Source: Oidiodendron maius Zn (Eukaryota; Ascomycota; Leotiomycetes; Myxotrichaceae). From it: DNA of 64,000 nt. The notes beneath the pieces were generated by a model, which did not search any database, was not told the origin of the DNA, and saw nothing but the letters and a program-made list of their open reading frames with translations. The first letter of the stretch is position 1, and each line of letters begins with the position of its first letter. The DNA lies in assembly GCA_000827325.1 (NCBI GenBank), contig KN832874.1, positions 76,044 through 140,043 on the forward strand, written 5' to 3'. Below are positions 11,318 through 22,818 of this stretch, piece by piece. Position numbers and translations under genes: made by a program.

Positions 11318-11965
11318 ATGGGAGACAGCGAGCAAATGCCAGAGGCTGCCGGCCTGAGATCCATTGCGATTGTTACCTGCAGCACCCGCCCTACGCGTAT
11401 CGGCCACTTGCTATCCCAGCACATAATATCTCAACTATCGTCTAGTTTGTCTTCTAGCGGCAATGATAACAAGTTACAAATCTCTTCCATTGATTTAGCT
11501 TCGCGTCCTCTACCCCTCTACGACGAGCCTGGCATCCCTGGCCACTTCCCTGCCGCCGATCCTACTCCATATTACGCCCATGCTCAAGCTCGTGCCTGGT
11601 CCGCAGAAATTCGAAAGCACAGCGCCTTCGTCTTCGTCACACCACAGTATAATTGGGGATATCCGGCCGCGATCAAGAACGCGATTGACTATCTGTTTCA
11701 TGAGTGGAGCGGGAAGCCAGCACTGGTTGTGAGTTATGGCAGCCACAAGGGCACAAAAGCTGCTCTCCAATTGATAGAAGTTTGCAAGGGCGTGAGGATG
11801 AAGCCGCTTGAGCGATCAGTTGGCTACTCAATTATCGTGAACGAGGTTGGCAGCGTCAGAGAGAAAGGAGAGTTCGGCGTAGAGCGAAAGGAAGCTTGGA
11901 GATCAGAAGGCTCAGATGCAGAGCTGGTGAAGGAGTTCCAAGAACTTGTTACAATGCTTCAATAG
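11318..11965 (+). CDS. Flavodoxin-fold NAD(P)H-dependent FMN reductase family protein
   Basis: A 215-residue intronless protein of the NADPH-dependent FMN reductase family (flavodoxin-like fold; relatives include yeast Lot6 and bacterial azoreductase/chromate reductases). Motifs: STRPTRIG near the N-terminus, the FMN-phosphate loop; PQYNWGYPAAIKNAIDYL in the middle, the family's most conserved block; and SYGSHKG after it. The ATG at 11318 opens MGDSEQMPEAAG; longer readings upstream would start on a non-ATG codon. Such proteins reduce flavins or quinones, and the natural substrate cannot be told from sequence. It is the first gene beyond niaD on the same strand and has a NirA-type box in its promoter, so a link to nitrate metabolism is possible but unproven. 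Confidence 0.85.
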   Translation: MGDSEQMPEAAGLRSIAIVTCSTRPTRIGHLLSQHIISQLSSSLSSSGNDNKLQISSIDLASRPLPLYDEPGIPGHFPAADPTPYYAHAQARAWSAEIRKHSAFVFVTPQYNWGYPAAIKNAIDYLFHEWSGKPALVVSYGSHKGTKAALQLIEVCKGVRMKPLERSVGYSIIVNEVGSVREKGEFGVERKEAWRSEGSDAELVKEFQELVTMLQ

Positions 11966-12542
11966 ATATATACCCGGGCACATGGAGAATAGGTAAATGG
12001 ATTGGCACATTAATTCATCATCTCATCTGGATCCTAGCACAAGCTCTCGGACTCTAACGTGCCTTTTACTGCTGTCAATGGATATGCTGCTCCCACCTAA
12101 GGAGGACAGCATACAGATTCACATGACCTACGTTGTAGACAACTGGAACCAATCTTGGTTTGACCCACGACTGTATAGTACAACAAGTAGAAATACCGTT
12201 CTCAGTTGCGACGGGAGTACATGACGACGTTTCTCGGATAAGCGAGAGCCGCCATCACCAACCCCGGCCAACTGTGACATCGTGCACAGACCGAAATTCC
12301 TCAACCAGGAAGTTAAATCGTGTCACTTTCTAGTCACAAATACGCCCCCAATGATATCTCGCGGACGTTGGAAATGTGTGAACCCCCCTTGGTCTAGACT
12401 CCCACTGTATTTATAATCTTCCCAAGCTTGACGCAACAGACGCGTGTTTCCAGGTATTTAAAGCTCATCCTCACGTAAAGAAGCCGCGTACAAACCTGCT
12501 CCTCAAAGACCACTTTACCAACCGTCAAATTAAGCAAGCTGG
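11966..12542. other. Intergenic, promoter side of the 12543 hydrolase
   Basis: No gene is supported here. A TATA-like TATTTAAAG lies about 85 bp upstream of the next start codon. Confidence 0.5.
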
Positions 12543-13553
12543 ATGTCTGCTGCAACGTCCTTAGACAACTCGTACGAGGGCCTCTCGCCTTTCAATTACG
12601 CAGCCGCCAACAGACCACTCCAGACATATTACCGCGTCTATGGAGACTTGAAGTCGAGCCGCACTCCACTGATATGCATCCATGGCGGCCCCGGGTTTTG
12701 CCACAATTACCTCCTAAACCACTCCTATTTAACGGAATCGGGCGGGATACCCGTCGTCTTCTATGACCAGATCGGTTCTGGTCGTTCCACCCTCCTCCCA
12801 GAAACCGCCAGCGTAAATGACTTCTGGACAATAGAGATTTTCCTTGAGCAGTTACGACAATTGATTAAATTTCTGGGAATAGATGGCAGATTTGACGTCC
12901 TGGGAAGTTCATGGGGTGGCATGATGGGAAGTGAGTTTGCATCAACACGTCCGCTTGGATTGCGACGTTTGATTTTGGCAAACGCAGCTGCCTCGAAGGC
13001 TTTATCGCTCGCAAACTCCAATGCTTATAGAAAGAACTTGTCGCAGGAATCTCAAGACGCCATTGGCGAGGCAGAGGATACAGGGAATTTCCACAACCCA
13101 GAATTTCATAAAGCGATGCTAGAGTTCAACAACAAGCACGTCTGCACAGTGTCGCCTATACCGGAAGATTTGCTAGCCAGCATAAAGGCGAGTAACGAAG
13201 ATAGAACTGTAATTGTGGCCATGTAAGATTTCTCCCTCTCTACATTAGTCTTCCCTTGCTTATGCTTCTACCACTAATGCAGGACAAGAGGTGATGAAAC
13301 CAATGAGAATCCATTCAAAAGCAGTGGCTTCATGAGAAGGTGGAGCATTGTGGGTAGGGCAAAGGATATCAATGTGCGGACTTTGCTGATCAATGGTATT
13401 GAGGAGTATGCTTCGGGGGATGCGGTAAGACCGTTCTTGGAGGAGATCCCCGATGTTAGATTGGTTACCCTGAAAGGAACATCCCATTCCCCTCATTTGG
13501 AGGATAAAGGGGCGTACTTCAAGGCGGTTAGAGACTTCCTAGAAGCTCCTTAA
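12543..13553 (+). CDS. Proline iminopeptidase / L-amino-acid amidase-like alpha/beta hydrolase
   Basis: A 316-residue protein in two exons with an intron at 13223-13282 (GTAAGA...CTAATGCAG). Peptidase S33 features: the oxyanion-hole block HGGPGFCHNYL, then YDQIGSGRS, and the nucleophile elbow GSSWGGMMG with the catalytic Ser at about residue 124. The C-terminal histidine is in GTSHSPHLE. The position normally held by the catalytic Asp (usually G-x-Y-D-E-A) reads INGIEEYA, so Glu appears to replace Asp. Family members remove N-terminal proline or hydrolyse small amides and esters in the cytosol. The substrate is unknown, and the neighbours give no hint. Confidence 0.85.
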
Positions 13554-14266
13554 TATAGACTGAGCGAAGATGATTCGCTGTTCAATTTATATCCTTTCAA
13601 CTATCTACCGATCCTACGCGGTATATCTCAAATCCCCACGCGGCGAGGATATTATTAACTATTTCAAATACGAAGATGGTGTTTCCCTACTGCCGCATCT
13701 GGGCTAAACTGACGCAAGGTATATGAACCTTGTTGCTCGCCATGCATACGTAGAGGGGGTCACAATACGCACTCGGAAAATATCGGGCAATGTAAAGGTA
13801 TTTCAAATAGAGGCGAGAGTTTAAGCGAGGAGGTGGTTATTCAAAAGGGATGAGCTGAAACTTGCATGAAATCTACGAGAATCCCCTTTTAAAAGAAGAA
13901 GGAAACAGAGTCTGGGAGATTTGTAATTGATATCAGGCTCTTTAATTGGAGTCCTGCCTGGCAGCAACCTTGCTTCAAACGAACCTCGAGTGCTGTCTAA
14001 TCAGTAATATGAGCGTAAAAACTAGGAGTAGGCCTTTTGATGGAGCGACCTTTTTGCTAGTAAATTTATCATGCCAAGTTTGGATAGACATCGTCAATTC
14101 AATTCGTATATGGCATCTAGGCTTTCGATGTTAAGTTAAAATAGAAACCGATGACTAAGCGCCCATCACACGTCAATCCCGTGGTGGCGCGTCGCTCATC
14201 GACGGCTTCTGCTTCTTAAACAGCCACTAGGAATCATACCTACTGAAGCACTCGAAAATAGTCGTT
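13554..14266. other. Intergenic, nothing recognised
   Basis: There is no open frame with gene-like composition and no repeat or RNA gene. It contains the 3' flank of the hydrolase gene and the promoter of the SET-domain gene. Confidence 0.5.
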
Positions 14267-16010
14267 ATGAGGAGGGATCAGCTTCCTATCACTGCGCTAC
14301 ATGCGTATGCTAAACTCAATGATATCTCATTTAGAGGCGTTGGAGTTCAAGATCTGGGAACAAAAGGCTATGGATTGGCGGCCGAGAGATCGCTGGATTC
14401 AAAAGATGCTATTGAACCTCTAAACCTGCTTCGTATCCCACATGCCCTCATTCTCTGTGCCGAGACAGTTGAAGAGCATGCCAAATTTGACCACCATTTT
14501 CATGACCTGCTAGATGCTGCAGGCAGAAAGGTGCGGCCAATATATTACAAGCGTAAATAGTCAGAACGCTGATGAGATATTCAGTCTTTCAGAGGAGATG
14601 CCCTACTGTTTTTGCTGATGCAGATCACGATTGCATCGTCTCATCAAGGACAGAACGTAGGATTGTCGAACCCTTGGACGGAATATTGCAAGCTGCTTCC
14701 GAGCGTTGTGCCAGTGCCAACTATGTGGATGGAAGAAGAACGAGATTTGTTGTTCATGGGAACGTCGTTGGAGGTAAGTAATGTGCTTACATTGCATATT
14801 AATTTGCTACGGCTATTCATATCATATGCCCCTGGGATGTGTCTAAATTTCTCGGATGATTGAGTGGAGATCATCGAGGGTCTCGGCGCAAACCTGCCAT
14901 GCTCATGTGGTTTTAATATATCTTCTCTAATTGATGAGACTTAGTTTGCCCTCAACGCTAAGATGGTTGCACTCTCACGGGAATTCGAGGCACTTAGGGA
15001 GAATACGGCTGAGATTTCGTGGTGTCAGAAATGCTGGTGGGTGCCGAATGGGCTTGAATTTATGGACTATGTACTTGTGGACGCTTGGTATAGATCAAGG
15101 TCTCTGGAGTTGCCCAATTCAGGCGAGTCCATGATTCCTTGCTTGGATATGGTCAACCACTCAAATGAAGCTGTTGCGTTCTATGAAGAGATCGACAACA
15201 ACGATGTCGCACTGATACTACATCACGGTGTGAAACTCGATGCAGGGTCGGAGGTCACCATAAGTTATGGGACCTCAAAAAGTAAAGCTGAGATGCTTTT
15301 TAGTTACGGCTTCATTGACGGAGAGAGTAACACCAAAGAAATGGTATTAACACTCGATACATCTCCAGATGATCCATTAGGCAAGGCAAAACTAGCGGCA
15401 TTTTCTAGGCTCCCCACATTGCGGATATGCGAGAGAGATGGTATCATTGCATGGGATGGTCCGTTCCTATACCTGATGTGTCTCAATGAAGAAGACGGGT
15501 TAGATTTCGGGACGCTGCAGGAGACGAATGGTTCCTGCAGTAAGTTGAGAGTGTTTTGGCAAGGATCAGATGTGACAGACTCGACCAACGCCTTCGAATC
15601 GCTCATCAGCAACCACAAACACAGGGATGTATTTCAACTCCGCGTAGCGGTGTTGCTTCAGGATCGAATCCAGGACCAAGCCAATCGCCTCTGGGGTAGC
15701 GAAGAAATCGCTCAATCAAAGGCCGCCAGTGTTCACGATGCTCCGGGGAGAGCCGATGTCTTGGCATTGAGAAAAACCGAAGCTGCAATATTGGCAAGCG
15801 CATTTGCCGCCGTGGATACGCAGGTCAGTAAAGGAAAGAGGCACCCTTGTTGCTATAGTATCTCTGTTATGCGTAGAAAACTAATGGAAGCTGCAGAAAA
15901 ACAAACTTCTGGAGAGCGAGGCGGTGCTTCTCTATCTGCAGTCAGTAAATCGTGGCAGTGAAGAGCGCCACGACGCGGGAGAGAGTAACGGAGAAGATGA
16001 TTTTAGTTGA
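14267..16010 (+). CDS. SET-domain protein lysine methyltransferase (Rubisco-LSMT/SETD type)
   Basis: The split-SET architecture is visible: an N-terminal RGVGVQDLGTKGYGLAAERSL strand pair; a middle exon with PWTEYCKLLPSVVPVPTMWMEEERDLL and GTSLE; then DAWYRSRSLELP and MIPCLDMVNHSNEA, the NHS-containing AdoMet/substrate motif; and VTISYGTSKSKAEMLFSYGF, the typical SET C-terminal GxxxNxxLLxxYGF-like block. At least three introns are needed. The second ends before FALNAKMVALS. The last (15824-15896, branch site ACTAATG) joins the frame to KNKLLESEAVLLYLQ and moves the stop to 16008-16010. The first splice junction (about 14550-14590) is not fixed. Relatives methylate ribosomal or other cytosolic proteins; the substrate here is unknown. 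Confidence 0.8.
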
Positions 16011-16868
16011 GAGTCTGCTTTGCTTTACAGACAGCGGGTTAATAGCAATCAGATCATCGCCTGGACATATACAATCCGAAGAACATTGCAAGTCCCAATG
16101 CTTGTCAGGCATGCCGTGCTAACCAGAATCTCTTGACGACGGGTGAAGTTCGTGAGCCGCGACATCACGTTGGCTGACTCAGGCTAAATGCAAAGGCAAG
16201 CCCAAAGCTCGCACTCCTGCCAAGATGGGCCGTGGAACAATTTGGAATGCGGAACACAACACAGTCCCTGGTGAGCCCTGTATGTGCCGAAGGGACACGG
16301 GTGAAGATGATCAGGCAAAAAGGCTCGTTGCTGCATGGGTACGAGGCCGGATTTCGATCTCAACGTGCGAGATCCTGTACCTCCGTGCAGAAATGAAAAC
16401 ATGGGAAGCGGCAACGTTGAGTTGGTCTTACGGAACAGGCCGGAGGCGTAGTAACAGCACGAGCCGCTGTACATACAACGAAGACCGTGATTTCGCAAGC
16501 AGCGAGGAGATGGAGGTGTACAAGTACAAGCACAAGTACATATACACAACATAGCCTGCAGTAGATACAGCATCTGAGGTAATCCTCAGCCACCTGTTGG
16601 GACCTCCATGTGCCGCTTTGGGTTATGTGGAGTAAGCGGAGAAAGTCGCTCACGTTTTGCGCTCCGCACTCCCGCCTTTTCTAGTCCCCACACTCCACTT
16701 CTCTCGTCGAACTCCAACCGCGAACTACATATACCACGATCACTGGACCTGACCACAGCAACGACACCAGTCAGCACGACCGCGTGAGATGACCTCTGGG
16801 GTGTTTTACGTCGATAAGCATACCTGACCCCGAATCCGTTGGCCGTCGCGCCGACGAAGACTGCGACG
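16011..16868. promoter_or_regulatory. facB upstream region
   Basis: No gene is seen in these 860 bp. Two matches to the CreA carbon-repression site SYGGRG lie close to the start: GTGGGG on the minus strand at 16686-16691 and CTGGGG at 16796-16801. Carbon repression of facB is known in A. nidulans, so these are plausible operators, though such short sites also occur by chance. Confidence 0.45.
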
Positions 16869-19717
16869 ATGCCCGGCATACTCCCGATGAAGGTGATTAA
16901 GGTTGGGCCCAGCGCGCAGAGCCGGATTGCCCAGGCATGCGATCGCTGCCGGAGCAAGAAGATACGATGTGATGGGATCCGTCCGTGCTGCTCTCAGTGC
17001 GCCAATGTCGGCTTCGAGTGCAAGACCAGCGACAAGCTTAGCCGCCGTGCTTTTCCTCGAGGATATACCGAGTCCTTGGAGGAGCGGGTCCGCTCTTTGG
17101 AGACCGAGGTGAGAGAGTTGAAGGATCTACTGGATGAGAAGGACGAGAAGATCGATATGCTGTCCAAGATGCATGCGAACCGGAAGCCGTGCACGCCATC
17201 TTCCTCCCCCTCTCCGCCTGCCGATAATCCAAAGGAATCCATTGCGACACCTCCCAAGGACGACGTATTCAGGGTGCAGGCCTCGCCTTTGTTACTGGGG
17301 GCCGATAATTCCGACTCTTATTTCATGGGAGCGTCGAGCGGACGAACTTTTGTTGGTATGTGCCGAGGTATATCTTCGTGTCATGGCGATGGCTAAACGT
17401 CTATAGATGCCTTCAAGCGTAGAATGCAAGAAGACGGCAAGTCTCTTGCTGGATTCAATACCGGGGCATTTTTGAATATCCCAGGTGGAGCTGCTCCTTC
17501 AACCCAGCTCCCAGGTGCTTCCACTGCACCTCCTCACATGTTTGCCGACAGATGCGTCAACGTCTTCTTCCAAGAGTGGGCCCCATTATTCCCCGTGCTT
17601 CACAAGCCGACATTCCTGTGTATGTATGAAGAATACATGTCGAATCCAGACCGGGTTACAGATCACCACAAACTTGCACAACTTCACCTTGTATTTGGCA
17701 TAGCTGGCCTTTCGAGTGATATGCCGGAGCATGAGCAAACGGCGCTGTGCGAGAGTCAATGGCGGTCATCTATTGAGGCAGTTATCATGGAAAATACACT
17801 TGGAACGCTTCAGTGCCTCGTCCTCGCTCTTATTCATTGCATCGCAAAGGCGGACTATACTCGACTCCAACACTATAAGGGTATTGCTGTTGCGCTATCT
17901 CACAGACTTGGGCTGCATCAAAGCCAAAAGCGATTCTCCTTCGGGGCTTTGACTACTGAGACGCGGAAAAAGGTGTTCTGGTCTCTCTACACGGTAGACT
18001 GGTAAGGACACGTCTATAAATCTGGAAGATTTTGTTCTAATTTAGCTCTTTAGCTTCTCCGCAGCTCTACTCGGCCTCCCCAAACTTCTCAAAGAGGAAG
18101 ATATTCATACAGAATATCCCTCCGACACAGATGATGAGTATGTTACTGAGAAAGGGTTTCAACCAACCCTTCCTGGCGAATGCACCAAGATATCCAGCGC
18201 TTTGGCTCTTTTCCGTGTATCGCGAATCCTATCGAAAGCATTGGACCAGATCTATCCATCGGCTGCCGCACATGACCTCTCCTTGCAGACTCTAACATCC
18301 CTTGAGTCCGAGCTGGATGGATGGTCTGACAACCTCCCGGCACACCTCAAACTCACATTTGTTCTTGATAAACCCTCAACTGATATTACTGGAAGCCGGT
18401 CCGCTTTATTGGTAAGTACTTAGCGTTCAAAAGTGCATTTCACAACTAACGGTGCTACCCTAGTCTCTTGCTTATTACTATATTCGGACTTTAATTCATC
18501 GCCCTGCTGTTGGTTCAAGCTTAGGCAACAAGTCTTCACCATCTGTCATTTCTATTGCCGAATCGAGCAAACATATCATTCAAATTGTTCAACTTCTCGA
18601 AGAGAGGAGCATGTCCTTTTCTTTCTGCCTTAACAAGAACGAAATGCTCACTCTCTGCGGCTTGAGTCTCTTGTACCACGGACTGGATCTCAAACAGGAG
18701 GGCAAGCTTATGCAGGATGGAAACCGCTTGGTCGGCGTTGTCATTAAATTCCTCACAAACGCTAAAGCCCCAGGCGCAGCGGACTTCAAGAGACTCGCTC
18801 TATCAATGATAAACCTCGATGCCCAGCTCAAACCTAGCAATAGCCGACCCACGGACAATGCCATGGCAGCTCCAAGCAACAAGCCTGCTGTAGCAACTCT
18901 ATCCCACACCAAATCTAACACATCACCACCCAGTCACCAGAAACAGTTACATTCGCAAGTCCGTCGGCACACAAGTGCGACTATGAGCGAGAGTGACCTA
19001 CTGTCACAGCAGGAGAAGCTCCGACGAGTTACATTGCCACATGCTGTGAGCCAACATCTGGAGGCTCGCCATTACAGTCGCACATCGACAGACTCAACTC
19101 GATCCGAAACAACAATGGGCAATCGTGAGTACCGTAGCTCTGTGCCTCCGATGCGAGCAATGATGAAGCCTCGGGCCAGCAAGGCTCCAAAACTACCTAA
19201 TCTCGACTACCTTTCGCTCAGCAACACCCCTGCAGCATCTCAACCACAGTCTCCCGGTCAAGCGCGATCAAGCCAAGCCGTACATGTATCTCACGGCTCT
19301 ATGGTTCCCACCTCTGCCTATAGTGGCCCCAAAACTACCGCGGAACCTACAGAATGGGAGGTGCTCCTAGGGTCTTTCGATGACCGTAATCTATACGATG
19401 CCATATACGGAGGCGGACCGGACTCAGCTAGTGTGTCGGCAGGCGCAGAGAGCTCAAACTACGGCTCCTGGAGCCCGGAGTCGTGGGATTATGCTTCTGC
19501 GCCCATGGGTGACTTTTTAAACCCAGCTACGTCTCAGAGTGTTCTGTCCCTCTCGGACGAGAGTCTGAGCTCGGGCGAGGATTTGTCGACAACTGAACTT
19601 AGGCTCTCTGGCCCACAGTTCGATTATAAGGATCCTTTCCTTACTGGAGGAACCTCGCACCCTGTCGACGCATTCAGGTTTCTGTACGACGGCTCAGATG
19701 GGACTTTTGCCATGTAA
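16869..19717 (+). CDS. facB: Acetate regulator, Zn2Cys6 transcription factor FacB/Cat8
   Basis: Nuclear activator of acetate and C2 metabolism genes (acetyl-CoA synthetase, glyoxylate-cycle and related genes in A. nidulans). The start [13 protein letters not shown] and the zinc cluster [13 protein letters not shown]...[11 protein letters not shown], followed by [20 protein letters not shown] and a heptad coiled coil ([19 protein letters not shown]), match FacB closely. A fungal-specific TF domain covers the middle ([33 protein letters not shown]). The Ser/Pro/Gln-rich C-terminus ends in acidic aromatic stretches, likely activation regions. Three introns at 17356-17406, 18002-18053 and 18412-18463 give 897 residues, near the known family length. 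The start is the ATG at 16869. Two CreA-type sites lie upstream. Confidence 0.93.
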
Positions 19718-20318
19718 GCGATTATTTGACTTTGATGATTGAATGAATGTCTGGCGTCATGTTTTGGGTGTATCAGCTGTTGGTTGAGCAAGGCGCTAGG
19801 TACTTGGAATACCTGCTGGAGTGATTGGTATTCTTACGATCGTGATGCGACTCACGACTTTTCGTTAACTATATAATTTGGTCGGTTCATCAAAACGGAA
19901 TATTTCCTTTGTAATTTACGGACAGAAGTGATGGAAGATGAGAATATCTGTTAAAGGTTATTTAACTATTTAGTTTATTGAATCAAGTTTAATGCAGTCA
20001 ATCTCTCTGTCTTCCAAGTAAGTGACCTTACTGAGTAATCTGGCTCGTGTCGTGATTGTCTCTCACAATAGTTAAACTACATTTACAAATTCCATCGCTT
20101 CTAATTCTGTTTGCAATAAGCTTGGCACACTTCGATCAAATGAGAAATTTGGTCAGGCCAGGCAACTAGCCGCCTCCATTCGCTCACGGTCTATTGGTAT
20201 ATTTGCCTTGTGTGATTTGTGCACTGTGTATGGCAGGGGCCTAATATATCTCTTGTCCAACACCGAACGCCAGTTGCTATGCTCCTCTGAATGTGAAACT
20301 ATTCCCAATATAATGCGA
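19718..20318. other. Convergent intergenic region
   Basis: AT-rich 3' flanks of facB (+) and the GTPase gene (-). No gene or structured element is recognised. Confidence 0.5.
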
Positions 20319-21739
20319 CTATGTACGACCGACCTTGAATGACAGGATCTGTGACATGTATTAGAAGAGAATCTCTCGTGTGTGATCGGACAATAACTAA
20401 CATCATTTTTCCCCACCGCGACAAGGTCGTCCTCGGCAACTCTGATGCCGCCTGCGCCTTCAACGTACGCCAGCGGAGCATCGCCGACGACCTTGCGCGC
20501 GACCTCGACCACCGTAGTGTTCTTCTTGACAAGTACGCAGTCTCGGAATACAGCGTTGGAACCTGACGCGCCAGACCCAAAAGAAGTCACATTGCGCACG
20601 GGGAATATGGGAACGAGGCCGAGCACCTCGGCAGCACGCGACAGAACCTGCACGACGCCCGTCGAGCCGAAGCGATAGAGAACCATATCCTTAATGTTCT
20701 CTATTCGATTCTTCAACTTCTCGTCGAGCTCTTTCAGGCCGCCTCCCTCGGGATCCCCCTCCTCAATCAGATCATCCCTCGTATCCACAAACTCGCTCCC
20801 TTCGGTGTATCTGATATACCCCTGCTTGGCTAAGCGCCGTAAGAGGACTTCCGTAATTGCAGAGCCGAGGACTATTCGTGCTGGATCTTGCATCTTGGCG
20901 ATTTTGCTGATGTTCTTGTCCGAGTCCGCATGATCGACCTTGTTTAACAGATAAACCGTGGGAAACTTCTCGTCCGTAAAAGCCTCGACAACTTTGTCGA
21001 TGGTCTCCTCGGTCCATGTCTCAAGCGGATCCTTGAGCGCCAGCTTGTCCAATGTCCTTGCAACAAGCGGTGCCGTACTTCCATACCCTGAGAACTGTCC
21101 TTGGAGGGTCTCCACAGCTGTGGCCTTCACTGCTACATGTCTTCGTTTTATCGATCCCCATTTCTCCATCAGGTTCCCCCGAATCCACTGCACGATTTCT
21201 GAGCGTAGCCACACAATGTCTTGCGATGGATCATATCCTCTCGTTGCCTTTCCCTCAGCATCCGTGGTGCCGCTAACATCGACCACGTGGATGAGCGCGT
21301 CGGCATGGCGCAGGTCATCCAGAAACTTGTTGCCTAGGCCCTTGCCCTCGTGAGCTCCTGGCACAAGCCCTGCCACATCGAGGAGCTCAATGGGAACCGA
21401 CCTCCGTCCATCAATGCAGGCACCATAGTTCGGCTTGCATCTGTCGGAGACATTGAAGCGGGCACAGGCGCAGTCGATTTGAAGGTAGCCAATGGCGCGC
21501 TGAGGGTCGATTGTCGTGAAGCTAAGATGGCACTGATTCAGCAGAAGTTGTAAGGTAGTTGGTTTAGGCGGCGTCTTACGGAAAGTTTCCTAGGACTCGT
21601 AAGCTTCGATTGTGCGGGATATGGAGGGGATCCTAGAGTACACACCAACTTTAGAGGAGGCGTCAGTCAGGCTGTTCAGAGTCGTGCTCTTGCCAGCCGA
21701 TGGCTTCCCCACGAGACCGATGAGGGGATCTCGACCCAT
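20319..21739 (-). CDS. YchF/Obg-type GTPase, YGR210C-like, with a 10-nt micro-exon
   Basis: A translation-factor-class GTPase of 417 residues related to yeast YGR210C and archaeal YchF-like proteins. G1 P-loop [12 protein letters not shown] opens the protein; FTTIDP is switch [18 protein letters not shown] is the G3 region; LLNKVDHAD is G4. A C-terminal TGS-like region follows. Splicing is unusual: intron 21590-21645, a 10-nt exon at 21580-21589, intron 21522-21579. Only this joining gives KVGNFPFTTIDP, the family sequence. A third intron (20349-20401) replaces a read-through tail by ILSFKVGRT and the stop at 20319-20321, again the family-type ending. The start is the ATG at 21737-21739 ([11 protein letters not shown]). 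The cellular role of this subfamily is not well defined. Confidence 0.88.
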
Positions 21740-22818
21740 TGCGTGGCAAGTGGCAAAGGCCCAGGAAAAGAGGATTTATGGCGATGCGATTGTCTCCGAA
21801 TATCTCGACGAGGCCAAGATCAACAGCACAGCCACAAGTCTCGTGCATAATGCTTATGTAATTATCCAAGCCACACATGTGGCTGAAAGAAAGCCCCCAG
21901 TGGGATGGCAAAAGTAGGAGAGAGGGAATACATACCATGTATCTATGTGCATTTACCAATCAAAATGTCATTTCCCCGTTCAAATCCCTGGCCATGCAGG
22001 CTACCTCCGGCAAATCCTGTTTTCGTGGACATGTCTGCGGTGGCTCACCTACTTACGGATCTACAAGGCTCATCATGAGAATCGGCAGCTAGAAATCTCA
22101 TTCCAGTTTGCAAATACGACTTCAATTGCTTGCAGAGGCCAAGCCATAATGTCGGTTTCGTCTCGACTTAATTCAACTGCTTCTACACGTCTCCTTTACA
22201 AGGCGTCTTTGGCGCAGTTCCTCGGTTGCATCACTCTCAGAGATTTCACGACTGCTTTTAGGCAATCCGCAACCGACTTGATTGGTTGAAGGCCCACCTG
22301 TAGATGGAATGGGGTTTGGTGGTTTCGGCAGCATTGATATGGACATGGATTGCATTGCTTTGGGCATTTTATCGGCTGGTCTCTACTGTGCCTCTCCCGT
22401 GCGGATATAGACGCCCTGATTTCTTCTCCTAAATAATTCACGATTGATACCGCTACCAACATCATATTCGTCTTTCAATTCCCGAGTCATGTGATTGTAA
22501 CAATGGTTGCGGATCCTCGATATGCCCAGACTAAGATTTTGAGTCGAGCATTCTTACAATACTGTAAAAATTACAAAGTATTACGTATGTGGCTGGTAAC
22601 TCCTCAATATCCTCATCTCAGCGCACTAGACCTATAATAGAAAATAGAGGCCTAGTATACAAGGCATAAATGAAATTTAGGCGAACGCACAAAGATTCTC
22701 CTCGAATTTCGACAGTAACCGAGAAGTTCCATCCAGAATTCATTCCTCTCCCTTCATCGCAACCAATATAATCGACGCGGCGCAGGATTAAACTTCTTTG
22801 CGACCATAAATCGATACA
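21740..22818. other. Divergent intergenic region, GTPase / rpl22
   Basis: Promoters for both neighbours. It contains one weak minus-strand small-gene candidate (22173-22367), listed separately, and otherwise nothing recognised. Confidence 0.5.
22173..22367 (-). CDS. Possible small hypothetical protein
   Basis: A 64-codon ATG frame beginning MPKAMQSMSISMLPKPPNP, rich in Pro and Ser. It could extend by splicing at the GTAAAG near the end of the frame. I do not recognise it. The coding-like composition and position between two divergent genes make it worth noting, but it may be noise or promoter sequence. Confidence 0.15.
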   Translation of the reverse strand: MPKAMQSMSISMLPKPPNPIPSTGGPSTNQVGCGLPKSSREISESDATEELRQRRLVKETCRSS

